The notes: generated from the sequence alone by a model not told the origin. A stretch of 64,000 nucleotides of DNA from Candidatus Bathyarchaeota archaeon (GCA_026014735.1 JAOZHT010000003.1:124001-188000); one strand, 5' to 3'; numbered from the stretch's first letter, positions 51,634 through 59,332 are shown. Numbers and translations are program-made.

Positions 51634-52365
51634 ATGAAAAACAATAACTCCAAAAGCGCCTGTACCCTACTGGTCCTGCTATGTTTAGCAGTTACGCTGA
51701 TCTACAGCAGCTATCCGCCAAGCCAAGCCCAAGCCGTAACCGCGTTTTCCAGCACCGACCAGTTTTCAGCCCCCAGCCAGAACAGCACAATCCGCTTTGC
51801 CTTCAACGGCACCTACGCTTCAGCGAACCTGCAGAATGGCACCTGGACATTTAATGACCTTAAACTAAACACGCCTAACGCGGCATTTCTGGGATTAGAC
51901 ACCCTCAACACCACAAAAACCCTCAAATTCAGCGCAGAAAACTCCAACGTCACCATCCTTGCATTCCAAGCTTTCAACTATTCCTCAGCCGTCACCGTTT
52001 TAAGCTACACAGCAACGGGAGAGGGCACCCAAACTGTTAATCTCGGTTTAAACCTCACCGAACCCACTGACAGCAGCCAATGGAGCATCATCGTCGAGGA
52101 CGACGTGTTTTTGGCTGAGGGACAGGGCTGGCGACTGCTGTCCGACGACTCCATTTTAGTGTCGGCCCCAGTCGGCAACATTACCATCGCGCATTTTGAC
52201 TTCGGCGGCTCAGTGGGCAACGTGGGGTTTCTGCTCGAGCATTACGTGCTCTTGTTTACAGGCGTGGTTTTAGCAGTAACCCTCGCTGCTGCGGTTCTGA
52301 TTAGAACTCGAAGGCAACATCGCAGGGATATTAGAAACTCAAATAAGCCATCAGCGGCATCTTGA
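51634..52365 (+). CDS. Exported membrane-anchored protein of unknown function
   Basis: 243 residues. Signal peptide (ACTLLVLLCLAVTLIYSSY), an extracellular beta-rich domain with many possible N-glycosylation sites (NST, NGT, NTT, NLT, NIT), a C-terminal membrane helix (LLEHYVLLFTGVVLAVTLAAAVLI) and a basic tail. No family recognised. Twelve bases behind the preceding gene. Confidence 0.65.
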   Translation: MKNNNSKSACTLLVLLCLAVTLIYSSYPPSQAQAVTAFSSTDQFSAPSQNSTIRFAFNGTYASANLQNGTWTFNDLKLNTPNAAFLGLDTLNTTKTLKFSAENSNVTILAFQAFNYSSAVTVLSYTATGEGTQTVNLGLNLTEPTDSSQWSIIVEDDVFLAEGQGWRLLSDDSILVSAPVGNITIAHFDFGGSVGNVGFLLEHYVLLFTGVVLAVTLAAAVLIRTRRQHRRDIRNSNKPSAAS

Positions 52366-52377
52366 GCCTGTGATTGG

Positions 52378-52689
52378 TTGATAAAAGAACTAGAGAAAGC
52401 CAAAACTCAGCAGCTGCTCAAAGAAACCCTGGGCTGGAGCAGCATGCAAGTGGCCTCGGATGGTTTTTGGCTGAACAGCTACACTTTCCTTAAGGCTGAC
52501 CGCGTCAAGGTTGTCCAAACTGACCGCCAAACGCTGGATGGAGAAGTCGATAAGGGTCCTTTGCCGATGTTGATATTGGAGGATGTTGTGGAGATGGTGG
52601 TTGATAAAGAGCATAAAATTCTCTCGGTCGAAGTCAGGGACAACTTGGGGTTGTGGCTGGATTCACTGGGCAAGGTAATTAAAGCCTAA
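52378..52689 (+). CDS. Hypothetical cytoplasmic protein
   Basis: 103 residues from TTG at 52378. No signal peptide or membrane helix. The middle alternates strands (YTFLKADRVKVVQTD, LPMLILEDVVEMVVDKEHKILSVEV), suggesting a small beta domain. It is the third gene of the operon starting at 51244. Function unknown. Confidence 0.55.
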   Translation: MIKELEKAKTQQLLKETLGWSSMQVASDGFWLNSYTFLKADRVKVVQTDRQTLDGEVDKGPLPMLILEDVVEMVVDKEHKILSVEVRDNLGLWLDSLGKVIKA

Positions 52690-52706
52690 ATGTGTTTTGC
52701 GCTTGT

Positions 52707-52895
52707 TCAGCGGAGTTTTTTTGAGATTAACATTACTATGGGGTAGAGGAGCAACAAAGCGCCCGTGACGACTTCGAGCCACAGCTGGTTAAATGTAGGA
52801 TTAAACGTGAAAACCACCATGATCGTTAAGAGTATAGAGTACAAAACCAGCGCTGACAGCCGCATTTTATAGGTAGCCCTTATACTCTTGAACAT
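52707..52895 (-). CDS. Small two-helix membrane protein
   Basis: 62 residues from the ATG at 52895 with two membrane helices (LVLYSILLTIMVVF and WLEVVTGALLLLYPIVMLI) and a KKLR end. The palindromic TATA-like GTTATATAAC at about 52917-52926 lies 22-31 bases ahead, which fits a leaderless transcript and favours this start over the open frame reaching 53024. No family recognised. Confidence 0.55.
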   Translation of the reverse strand: MFKSIRATYKMRLSALVLYSILLTIMVVFTFNPTFNQLWLEVVTGALLLLYPIVMLISKKLR

Positions 52896-52916
52896 CAAAT
52901 AAGGGTAAGTCGACTG

Positions 52917-52926
52917 GTTATATAAC
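52917..52926 (-). promoter_or_regulatory. TATA-like box for the small membrane gene
   Basis: GTTATATAAC, a palindrome about 27 bases before the ATG at 52895. Confidence 0.45.
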
Positions 52927-53096
52927 GTCGCCAGTACAAACAATTCCTGTCTTCTGAGAAAATTATATAGAAAACTTGAGGATTTATTCAGGATAAAAAA
53001 TGCTTTCGGGTCTCTAGTTGCCACTTAGCTCTAGGCGTTCTTAGCTCCCAGGGTGATTTAACGATTATTCCTCCAAAAATCAGTTAGAGTTGATAG

Positions 53097-53169
53097 TAGC
53101 CCGTGCCAGATTCGAACTGGCGTCGTCGGGTCCAAAGCCCGATATGCTTGACCACTACACCAACGGGCT
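53097..53169 (-). tRNA. tRNA-Gln (TTG)
   Basis: Minus strand, 5' at 53169. Acceptor AGCCCGT pairs with ACGGGCT; D-arm GTGT...GCAT with one G-U; anticodon stem TCGGG/CCCGA around CTTTGGA, anticodon TTG; T-arm GCCAG-TTCGAAT-CTGGC. The discriminator is A and CCA is not encoded. No intron and no 3'-end copy elsewhere in the window. Confidence 0.93.
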
Positions 53170-53271
53170 GCAAACGTTTCTTTGTCACGGCGTTATTTAT
53201 GGTTAGAGGTTAAAGGGCAGCATTTAGCCTAATAAGCGTTCTTGCATCACCACACGGGTTTACAGCAACAG

Positions 53272-54351
53272 TTAACCGATGAGTTTGCATACAAACGGCA
53301 CCTTCTTGAGGGGCACAATCACCCCAAGGCAAATCAGAAGAGAAATCGCCGCCATCAACGGAACACCCACGATCGAATTCAAAGTGTTCCCGTTAAACGT
53401 TAAGCCCAAGTAGCCCTTCCAAAACGTCTCCATAATCATCATGTGGAATAGATAAATCGCCAAGGTGTTAGCGCTGATCAACGCCAGCAACCGATACCGC
53501 CAGGATGGAGCCCCCGAAACAGCTACAGTTGGCCCCTTGACTGTGTTGAGTAGCAGGAAGAACGCGATGGATGAGAGAATCATGGTGGGGCTGAGGTACT
53601 CTTGGAAGAAGAATGTTTGTCCGCCGCCGACTGTGCGTGCCATCTGGAAAGTGAGAACTGCAGTGGAGGCTATGCCTAAAGCTAACAACGCAACCAGGTA
53701 TCGGCGTTGCACCCGCACATTAACCAGATAGGCGCCCAGCACAAAGTAGCCCACGTAGCCGGGAACTGCGAAGAGGTTGCTGTTGAATTGGTAGTTGCTT
53801 AGCAGCCCAATTAGGGGAACCAAAGCGGAGCCGATGAACCAGATTACCATGAGGTACTTGAAGAGGCTATCGGTCATGCGTGCAACCATCAGGCGAAGCA
53901 GCGGAGTAAGCAAGTAGAGTCCCATGAGCATGTAGAGGTACCAGAACTGGAAATAGGGTCCCGTTAACACGCCCTGCACCAGAAAACTCTGGGTTGCCTG
54001 CTGCTGCTCCACGTATATGTCCCAGAGGAAATACGCCAGTCCCCAGAAAAGAAACGGCAGCCCAATCCGCACGAAACGTTTACGGAAAAAGACCCCTAAT
54101 CCCTCGTCATGCTTGGAGGGTGCAAGCAGCAAGGCGCCGGAAAGCATCACGAACAGGGGCACACCCATGCGTCCCACGCTCTGGTAGATGTCCACGATCC
54201 ACCAGCGCCAGATTTCAAGGTTGCTGAGAACCTGGATGGTTAAGTCGTTGGCTGCGTGTAGAAGCAGCACTCCGGCTATGGCGACTACTCGAATTAGATC
54301 TACCGGTATGGCTTCTTGCTCTGGTTTAGGGGGGATTTGGGTTTGCTGCAT
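53272..54351 (-). CDS. Acyltransferase family 3 (OafA/WecH-like) membrane protein
   Basis: 359 residues with about ten membrane helices. PVDLIRVVAIAGVLLLHA near the N-terminus holds the Arg and His of the family, followed by GRMGVPLFVMLSGALLL and FRKRFVRIGLPFLFW. Members O-acylate sugars, lipids or surface polymers. The gene has no operon partners. ATG at 54351. Confidence 0.88.
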   Translation of the reverse strand: MQQTQIPPKPEQEAIPVDLIRVVAIAGVLLLHAANDLTIQVLSNLEIWRWWIVDIYQSVGRMGVPLFVMLSGALLLAPSKHDEGLGVFFRKRFVRIGLPFLFWGLAYFLWDIYVEQQQATQSFLVQGVLTGPYFQFWYLYMLMGLYLLTPLLRLMVARMTDSLFKYLMVIWFIGSALVPLIGLLSNYQFNSNLFAVPGYVGYFVLGAYLVNVRVQRRYLVALLALGIASTAVLTFQMARTVGGGQTFFFQEYLSPTMILSSIAFFLLLNTVKGPTVAVSGAPSWRYRLLALISANTLAIYLFHMMIMETFWKGYLGLTFNGNTLNSIVGVPLMAAISLLICLGVIVPLKKVPFVCKLIG

Positions 54352-54505
54352 TGCTTCGTCATATGGGGCTTAGGTAAATTTAACTTTGGTGCTTTTTGCT
54401 CTGGTTTGGGCTTTTGGGTGGTTTAGGCAGTTTTACATTTTCTTACATTTTTTCCATGAAGGCTTTTTGGGTATGGTGGATTTTTAGAAGGCATTGTGTG
54501 CAATA

Positions 54506-54533
54506 GGTTTAATAAACCACAAAGCTTAAATAG
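54506..54533 (+). promoter_or_regulatory. Palindrome and TATA-like box before the TFB gene
   Basis: GGTTTAATAAACC (54506-54518) has 6-bp arms around one central base and ends five bases before GCTTAAATAGT, a good TATA-like box. A palindrome touching the BRE/TATA region suggests regulation of TFB expression. The rest of the 245-base gap shows nothing further. Confidence 0.4.
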
Positions 54534-54635
54534 TAAAATCGTTCATCTGCTTAGTTTGCGCGGGCCGAATGTACTATTTTCTAGCCAGATTGGCCTATGG
54601 TGACGGTTCTACGCATATTAAACGAGGTAAGAGAA

Positions 54636-55580
54636 ATGAGCATAAAAAAAGATGCACCCAGAACATCCCAACGTCAGGCTGACAAATGCCCCGAATGCGG
54701 CGGCGAAAACCTAGTTCACGATTATGACACAGGCGAAACCGTATGTGGTGACTGCGGCTTGGTCCTTTATGAGCAGATGATGGATAAAGGGCCTGAGTGG
54801 CGTGCCTTTACTCAGGAGGAGAAAGCCTCCAGGAGCCGTGTGGGTGTTCCCACTTCCTATTCGGTTCATGATAAGGGTTTATCGACTGCTATTAGCCAGG
54901 TTGATCGGGATGCTTTCGGCAGGAAACTTCCGCTTTCGACTCGTCTGCAGATGTGGCGTTTGAGGAAATGGCAGATTCGGAGTCGCGTGCACAGTTCCAT
55001 TGACCGTAACTTGGCTCAGGCTATGGCGGAGCTTGACCGCTTAAGCGATAAAGTTTACATTCCGCCGCCAATCAAGGAGAAAGCCGCTGTCGTGTACCGT
55101 AAAGCCCTCGATAAGGGTTTGGTGCGTGGACGCTCCATCGCGGCTATTGCGGCTGCGGCGCTTTATGCGGCTTGCCGTGGAAGCGGAACTCCCCGAACGC
55201 TGCGTGAGATCGCTGAAGCCAGCTTAGTGGACAAGAAAGATGTTGCCCGATGCTACAGGCTGCTGCTGCGTGAACTCGAAGTGCACATGCCCATCGCTGA
55301 TCCCCTGACGTATGTGTCCAAGATCGCTGAGAAAACCGGCATATCCGGCAAAACCCAGGGTGCAGCCATCAACATCCTGCGTGAGGCAAGACGCAAACGT
55401 GCTGCGGCTGGCAAAGACCCCATGGGCTTAGCGGCTGCTGCCCTCTACATTGCATGTCTGCAGAACAACGAGAAAAAGACTCAGAAAGACATCGCGGAAG
55501 CAGCAGGCGTCACCGAAGTCACAGTGCGAAACCGCTACAAGACCCTTAAAAAGCAGCTTAACTTAGAATTGCCCGATTAG
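54636..55580 (+). CDS. tfb: Transcription initiation factor B (TFB)
   Basis: About 314 residues from the ATG at 54636, behind GAGGTAAGAG. The N-terminal zinc ribbon (CPECGGENLVHDYDTGETVCGDCGLVL), B-reader/linker (DKGPEWRAFTQEEKASRSRVGVPTSYSVHDKGLSTAI) and two cyclin-like repeats (ALYAACRGSGTPRTLREIAE... and ALYIACLQNNEKKTQKDIAEAAGVTEVTVRNRYK) are complete. It recruits RNA polymerase to TBP-bound promoters. It is a clear archaeal marker. The ATG at 54597 would add 13 residues and is less likely. Confidence 0.95.
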   Translation: MSIKKDAPRTSQRQADKCPECGGENLVHDYDTGETVCGDCGLVLYEQMMDKGPEWRAFTQEEKASRSRVGVPTSYSVHDKGLSTAISQVDRDAFGRKLPLSTRLQMWRLRKWQIRSRVHSSIDRNLAQAMAELDRLSDKVYIPPPIKEKAAVVYRKALDKGLVRGRSIAAIAAAALYAACRGSGTPRTLREIAEASLVDKKDVARCYRLLLRELEVHMPIADPLTYVSKIAEKTGISGKTQGAAINILREARRKRAAAGKDPMGLAAAALYIACLQNNEKKTQKDIAEAAGVTEVTVRNRYKTLKKQLNLELPD

Positions 55581-55864
55581 GGCTTTTTCTCTTTTTCTTC
55601 TTTAGATTCCGCTTCGTTTTGTTCTGTTAACTCTATTTGCGTTGCCTGGTTTTCTTCTTCGGTTGGCTCCAGCTCCATAACCAGGATGCCATGGTAGCCG
55701 CATTGGGGGCAGTAGTACTCTTTGGGCGTTAACCAAATTTCTAGGCTGCCGACGGTTTTTGATAATTCGATTTTTGGGCTGGCGCATCTGGGGCAAAAAA
55801 TCTGGGTGGGACGCCTACGTTTTGAATGTTTAAGCACATCACGTAAGCCTCCTATTTTTTTCAT
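55577..55864 (-). CDS. Zinc-ribbon protein convergent with tfb
   Basis: About 95 residues. A basic start (MKKIGGLRDVLKHSKRRR) precedes a zinc ribbon with FCPRCASPKI and YYCPQCGYHGILVMEL, then an acidic Glu/Gln-rich tail. Proteins of this type are common in archaea and resemble small RNA polymerase or ribosome-associated zinc fingers, but no function is known. Its stop overlaps that of tfb by 4 bases. The next gene upstream (aIF1) is 34 bases away, on the same strand. Confidence 0.7.
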   Translation of the reverse strand: MKKIGGLRDVLKHSKRRRPTQIFCPRCASPKIELSKTVGSLEIWLTPKEYYCPQCGYHGILVMELEPTEEENQATQIELTEQNEAESKEEKEKKP

Positions 55865-55898
55865 TCTGGTAAAGTACACCTTGCTTGCTTGTTTGCGG

Positions 55899-56207
55899 TT
55901 ATTGGAGTTCGATGTTTTCTTGTGGATACCCGATTTTTATGAGATATTCCTTGACGCGGTCGCGGTGATCGCCCTGAAGCATGATTTGCCCGTTTTTGTG
56001 TGTTCCTCCGCAGGCACAGTAGGTTTTTAGTTTCTGGGCGACGCTTTGAAGGTTCTGGTTTTTGTCGTCCATGCCGTCGATAATGGTGGTTGCTTTGCCG
56101 AATTTCCGGGTTTCAAGGCGTATGCGAATCCGCTGTTGCTCTTTCTCTATTTCTCCACAAACGCATAGGTCCTTTGGTAATCCGCATGTTGAACAAACTT
56201 CAGCCAT
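55899..56207 (-). CDS. Translation initiation factor aIF1 (SUI1 family)
   Basis: About 102 residues from the ATG at 56207. A small Cys group at the N-terminus (CSTCGLPKDLCVC) precedes the SUI1 fold: RIRIRLETRKFGKATTIIDGMDD, LKTYCACGGTHKNGQIMLQGDHRDRVKEYLIKIGY. It monitors start-codon choice on the small ribosomal subunit. A TATA-like CTTATATACGG sits about 30-38 bases ahead, supporting this start. Confidence 0.9.
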   Translation of the reverse strand: MAEVCSTCGLPKDLCVCGEIEKEQQRIRIRLETRKFGKATTIIDGMDDKNQNLQSVAQKLKTYCACGGTHKNGQIMLQGDHRDRVKEYLIKIGYPQENIELQ

Positions 56208-56231
56208 GACACTCAACAGAGAAATTAGCAA

Positions 56232-56688
56232 CAGCCGTATATAAGAGTTTCAAAAATCAAGAACTGAATTCTAAGCAGGTACTGTTGCTCTGCCACATCT
56301 ACCCCCCCTCTATTTATAGGCTCAGCACCTGTTGGGTTTTACGCTTGCAAGCTAGGCACCTGCTGAATATATGCGGGAGCTGCTGAGCGCTTGTGCGGAT
56401 ATTTGTTTATTGCCTATGCGTCTGTTTTGGTCTTCTGCAGGTTTTCTTTGGTTGGGCGAAGCTTCCGTAGGCGGCGGCATCTCTGCTGCTCACACAGAGG
56501 CTCCCTCCCCTTATTTGAAGGCAAAACCGTTTTCTCTTTATGTTGGGTATGGCGGTTTCTGCGGCAGTTAAGACTGGCTTTAGGAACGGCTGCTTTTTGG
56601 GTCTGCTACATGTTGAGTGCCTGACTGCATGTGGCAGCGGTGGTTTCCAATTAGTTTTTAAGTCCATGTTTGTCTCTAGTTTAAGCAG
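56232..56688. other. 457 bases without a recognised gene
   Basis: Contains the third copy of the TATA/G-run repeat (56282-56318, minus strand). Between 56370 and 56640 overlapping frames exist on both strands, but all are low-complexity Cys/Ser/Arg-rich translations with no family, so none is called. Short repeats such as GCACCTGTTG and GCACCTGCTG lie at 56325-56365. Confidence 0.45.
56282..56318 (-). repeat. TATA/G-run repeat, copy 3
   Basis: On the minus strand: CCTATAAATAGAGGGGGGG, TAGAT, GTGGCAGAGCAACAG. It matches copy 2 at 51137 over nearly the whole length apart from a few bases in the middle, 5 kb away and in the other orientation. Confidence 0.6.
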
Positions 56689-56979
56689 GTGTTTTTAGTG
56701 GCCAAAAATTTTGACGTTGAAGATTATAACATGGTTGACTTGACCGCAAAGACGGTCCTCGTCGCCCTCTCTGCGCTTGAGAAGGGGCTTTTAGCCAAAG
56801 GCGAACTTCTCCACAAGAAAACCGGCTTAACCCCCGACGAGATAAACCAAGCCGTCAGAAGCCTCGCAACCTCCCTACTGGTAAACTTACCCGACGCCCT
56901 CAAAAATTCTCCTCCCTACGAGTTCTATGCGGTGGAGATCACTGATTTTGGGCGGCAGGTACTAGAGCAATTCGGATAA
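56689..56979 (+). CDS. Small winged-helix-like protein
   Basis: 96 residues (GTG at 56689; GTG at 56698 behind GCAGGTG is equally possible). The pattern LTAKTVLVALSALEKGLLAKGELLHKKTGLTPDEINQAVRSLATSLLV resembles a winged helix-turn-helix with the wing near PPYEFYAVEITDFGRQVLEQ. It may be a DNA-binding protein; the family is not identified. A TATA-like TTTTTAAG lies about 30 bases ahead. Confidence 0.6.
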   Translation: MFLVAKNFDVEDYNMVDLTAKTVLVALSALEKGLLAKGELLHKKTGLTPDEINQAVRSLATSLLVNLPDALKNSPPYEFYAVEITDFGRQVLEQFG

Positions 56980-57090
56980 TCGCCGTCATGGACCGCTGCG
57001 GTGTAGGCGTTCTACTCTGTGTTTTTTGGCTGCTGGGGCTGTTTCTTAAAAGAACACTGTGTTTCTGAACCAGAACAGTATTGTCATGTG

Positions 57091-57112
57091 TTAGTCAAGA
57101 AAAATTGACTAA
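57091..57112 (+). promoter_or_regulatory. Palindromic operator, distal of two
   Basis: TTAGTCAA-N6-TTGACTAA, a perfect 8-bp inverted repeat with the same 6-base spacer as the sites at 46862 and 49681. It lies 12 bases before the second site. Confidence 0.7.
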
Positions 57113-57124
57113 ACAGGGGCTTGT

Positions 57125-57158
57125 TTGTCAAGAAACCTTGACAAGAACGCTTTTAACC
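57125..57158 (+). promoter_or_regulatory. Palindromic operator, proximal, plus TATA-like box
   Basis: TTGTCAA-N6-TTGACAA at 57125-57144, arms identical to the site at 46862. CTTTTAACC follows at about 57150 as TATA-like box, 30-40 bases before the ATG at 57189. Confidence 0.75.
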
Positions 57159-57188
57159 GCACATCCATAAATGGAGTTGGCGTCTGAA

Positions 57189-57440
57189 ATGAACAAAACC
57201 ATCCCCATCCTGCTGCTCCTCATGCTGATCGCAACAGCTATCCTGTTACTAGCCATCTCTATGCTAGCCACCGTGCTCTCCTCGCCCTTCCTCATAGCCG
57301 CCACCATCGTTGCCCTAGTTGCGCTGTTCGGCTCGGTTTTCTCGCTTTTCATCGAGAACCGCGCAAAAAACCGCGGTCGCCAAGGAACCTCAATGCAGAT
57401 TCCTCGGCATAGGAAAGCTCAAGCTAGGCGGTTACCATGA
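57189..57440 (+). CDS. Small two-helix membrane protein with operator-controlled promoter
   Basis: About 83 residues from the ATG at 57189 (an in-frame ATG at 57171 lies at the predicted transcript start). Two membrane helices (IPILLLLMLIATAILLLAISMLATVL and FLIAATIVALVALFGSVFSLFI) and a basic tail (NRAKNRGRQ...RHRKAQARRLP). No family recognised. Its double operator links it to the beta-helix surface genes, so it may take part in envelope building or the same stress response. Confidence 0.6.
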   Translation: MNKTIPILLLLMLIATAILLLAISMLATVLSSPFLIAATIVALVALFGSVFSLFIENRAKNRGRQGTSMQIPRHRKAQARRLP

Positions 57441-57457
57441 CTGAAGATAAACGGCGC

Positions 57458-57739
57458 CTATTCCTTGCATTGTTTTACGCTGCTTAGCTCCGCGAGTGTT
57501 TTGTTTAGGATAGCGGTGTCTTTGATGGCTCGAACTTCCTCAACGGGCAGGCACACGGTGACTTTGCCAAGGTAAGGGTGCTTAAAGCCAAATGCCTTGA
57601 TGGCTTCATCACTTAACGCGACAAAGAAATTCTTGACTTGCCATGTCTCCATATCTATGTCTGCGCTTTCCAGTTCCCCCAGCATAATCGCGTCGGAGGT
57701 GAAAACTCGTTTCCAAAACAGCCTAGTAATTTCAACCAT
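57458..57739 (-). CDS. PRC-barrel domain protein
   Basis: 93 residues, one domain: WKRVFTSDAIMLGELESADIDMETWQVKNFFVALS, then KVTVCLPVEEVRAIKDTAILNKTLAEL. The pattern of strand, acidic turn and VxLP..EV...D is that of archaeal PRC-barrel proteins; similar small proteins (CdpB) act in cell division, and others in RNA metabolism. It stands alone. ATG at 57739. Confidence 0.65.
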   Translation of the reverse strand: MVEITRLFWKRVFTSDAIMLGELESADIDMETWQVKNFFVALSDEAIKAFGFKHPYLGKVTVCLPVEEVRAIKDTAILNKTLAELSSVKQCKE

Positions 57740-57828
57740 AAAAATCCCTACTCTAGAAAATCAGGCGCCGTTTATATCTGTTTTTAGAAGGCTTATTACC
57801 CCGCCAAAGTATTCTCTATAGGTGGTGA

Positions 57829-58218
57829 ATGTTTTTGTCTACTTCTCAAAGTCAGCCTAAACTACGAAAGCTTACCCCCGAAGAGGAGCAGGTTATTGTG
57901 CATAAAGGCACCGAGATGCCCTTCACAGGCAAATACTACGAGTTCTGGGACAAGGGCACCTATGTGTGTAAGCGCTGCGGAGCTAAACTGTACCGCTCAG
58001 AAAGCAAATTTGAAGCCGGCTGCGGCTGGCCAAGCTTTGACGACGAAATCCCCGGCGCAGTAAAACGCATCCCCGACGCCGACGGGCAGCGAACCGAGAT
58101 TCAATGCGTTAACTGCGGCGCCCACCTTGGGCATGTCTTTACAGGCGAGCATTTGACGGATAAGGACACGCGGCACTGCGTTAATTCGATGTCGATGGAT
58201 TTTATCCCTGACAAGTAA
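57829..58218 (+). CDS. msrB: Peptide-methionine (R)-S-oxide reductase
   Basis: 129 residues. Two CxxC pairs bind zinc (YVCKRCGAKLY and QCVNCGAHLGH), the substrate site is GCGWPSF, and the catalytic Cys is in RHCVNSMSMDF. The enzyme repairs oxidised methionine. It is cytoplasmic and full length. The cupin gene follows by 42 bases. For an anaerobe this indicates some exposure to oxidants. Confidence 0.93.
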   Translation: MFLSTSQSQPKLRKLTPEEEQVIVHKGTEMPFTGKYYEFWDKGTYVCKRCGAKLYRSESKFEAGCGWPSFDDEIPGAVKRIPDADGQRTEIQCVNCGAHLGHVFTGEHLTDKDTRHCVNSMSMDFIPDK

Positions 58219-58260
58219 ACCATAGAAATGAGACTGCATCATAGTACAATGTGATAAGCC

Positions 58261-58593
58261 ATGTCAAGTAGCAAAGAGGATTTAGCTTCAAAAGCCACCA
58301 ATCTCTCAGGCTTAATTGCCTACCAAGCGGGTTCAGTGGTCAGCCGCACCCTCATCGATAAGGCAGCGGGCACAGTTACGCTGTTTGCCTTCGACGCGGG
58401 GCAAGGCCTAAGCGAGCACACCGCACCCTATGACGCGTTGGTCTATGTTTTGGAGGGCTCAGTTGAAGTGACCATTTCGGGTCAAGTGGTTCTTCTTGGA
58501 GCAGGTGAAGTAACGATTATGCCTGCCAATAAGCCTCATGCGCTGGCGGCGAAGACGCGGTTTAAGATGCTGCTGACCATGATAAAGTCTTAG
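58261..58593 (+). CDS. Single-domain cupin protein
   Basis: 110 residues. LSEHTAPYDALVYVLEGSVEVTISGQVVLLGAGEVTIMPANKPHALAA holds the two cupin motifs, with His residues for a metal ion. Close relatives are annotated only as cupin 2 proteins. The substrate is unknown. ATG at 58261. Confidence 0.8.
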   Translation: MSSSKEDLASKATNLSGLIAYQAGSVVSRTLIDKAAGTVTLFAFDAGQGLSEHTAPYDALVYVLEGSVEVTISGQVVLLGAGEVTIMPANKPHALAAKTRFKMLLTMIKS

Positions 58594-58650
58594 GCAGCAT
58601 TCCAGCAGGCAGTACCTTTCATTATGTAGTATAATTGCAGAAAACATTAA

Positions 58651-58675
58651 AAGTACTACCTGTGTAATAGTACTT
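58651..58675. promoter_or_regulatory. Inverted-repeat operator of the toxin-antitoxin pair
   Basis: AAGTACT-N11-AGTACTT, perfect 7-bp arms, starts just after a TATA-like CATTAAAAG and ends 18 bases before the antitoxin start. The position suits autorepression by the AbrB-type antitoxin. Confidence 0.6.
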
Positions 58676-58693
58676 CAGTGGAAGGGACGTGTA

Positions 58694-58939
58694 ATGCTGG
58701 AAGTAGAGTCTAAAACAGAGGTAAAGGTGACAAGGAAGGGCCAGACAACCATACCAGTTAAGCTCAGACGAAAATACAAAATTGAAGAGGGCACAAAACT
58801 CCAAGTTACCGACACAGGCGATGGAATATTATTAAGACGCAGATTAACCACAGTCGACCTCTTTGGTTCAGGCGCCGGCACTGCTACTGTAGAAGAAGTA
58901 AATAAACTGCTTGATGAACTCAGGGCTCAAGATGAATAG
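58694..58939 (+). CDS. vapB: AbrB/SpoVT-type antitoxin (VapB)
   Basis: 81 residues. The swapped-hairpin DNA-binding domain is clear: VESKTEVKVTRKGQTTIPVKLRRKYKIEEGTKLQVTDTGDGILLRR. The C-terminal ~30 residues should wrap around the toxin. Overlaps the toxin gene by 8 bases. Confidence 0.88.
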   Translation: MLEVESKTEVKVTRKGQTTIPVKLRRKYKIEEGTKLQVTDTGDGILLRRRLTTVDLFGSGAGTATVEEVNKLLDELRAQDE

Positions 58940-59318
58940 GGCTGTTTTTGATACACGGTTTTTTATGGCTGGCTATTATTCGACAAATGAAGTTCAGACA
59001 AAGAAGCTGGGCGAGAAGGTTAGGTCTACAAAAGAAAGGTTTGTCTCTGCGGTAGTTTTACATGAGGTTTACCAGATTTCGCTTCGGAAGAATGGTAGCG
59101 ATACGGCTAAGCTTAGAACGGCTTTGGTTGAAAAGGACTTTGAAGTAATCGCTGTTACTGCTGATATTGCAAAGTCGTCTGCTGAGTTAAGGTCAAAATA
59201 TGACCTGTCGATGGCTGATAGCATAATAGCCGCAACAGCGCTCTCATTAAAAGCGACTTGTCTTTCTGATGACCCTCACTTTAAGGCTGTTAAAGAAATT
59301 AAAACTGACTGGATTTAA
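58932..59318 (+). CDS. vapC: PIN-domain ribonuclease toxin (VapC)
   Basis: About 128 residues from the ATG at 58932. Acidic PIN residues are in AVFDTRFFMAGYY, VLHEVYQISLR, and LSMADSIIAATALSLKATCLSDDPHF. It probably cleaves RNA and is neutralised by the protein encoded just upstream. The N-terminal Asp, the Glu and the later Asp residues are all present, so it should be active, in contrast with the decayed PIN gene at 17.4 kb. Confidence 0.9.
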   Translation: MNRAVFDTRFFMAGYYSTNEVQTKKLGEKVRSTKERFVSAVVLHEVYQISLRKNGSDTAKLRTALVEKDFEVIAVTADIAKSSAELRSKYDLSMADSIIAATALSLKATCLSDDPHFKAVKEIKTDWI

Positions 59319-59332
59319 CAACCGTAAATAAC

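Noticed and set aside
56371-56667. Overlapping 66-86 codon frames on both strands
   Set aside because: Cys/Ser/Arg-rich translations with no domain, mutually exclusive, no clear start signals.
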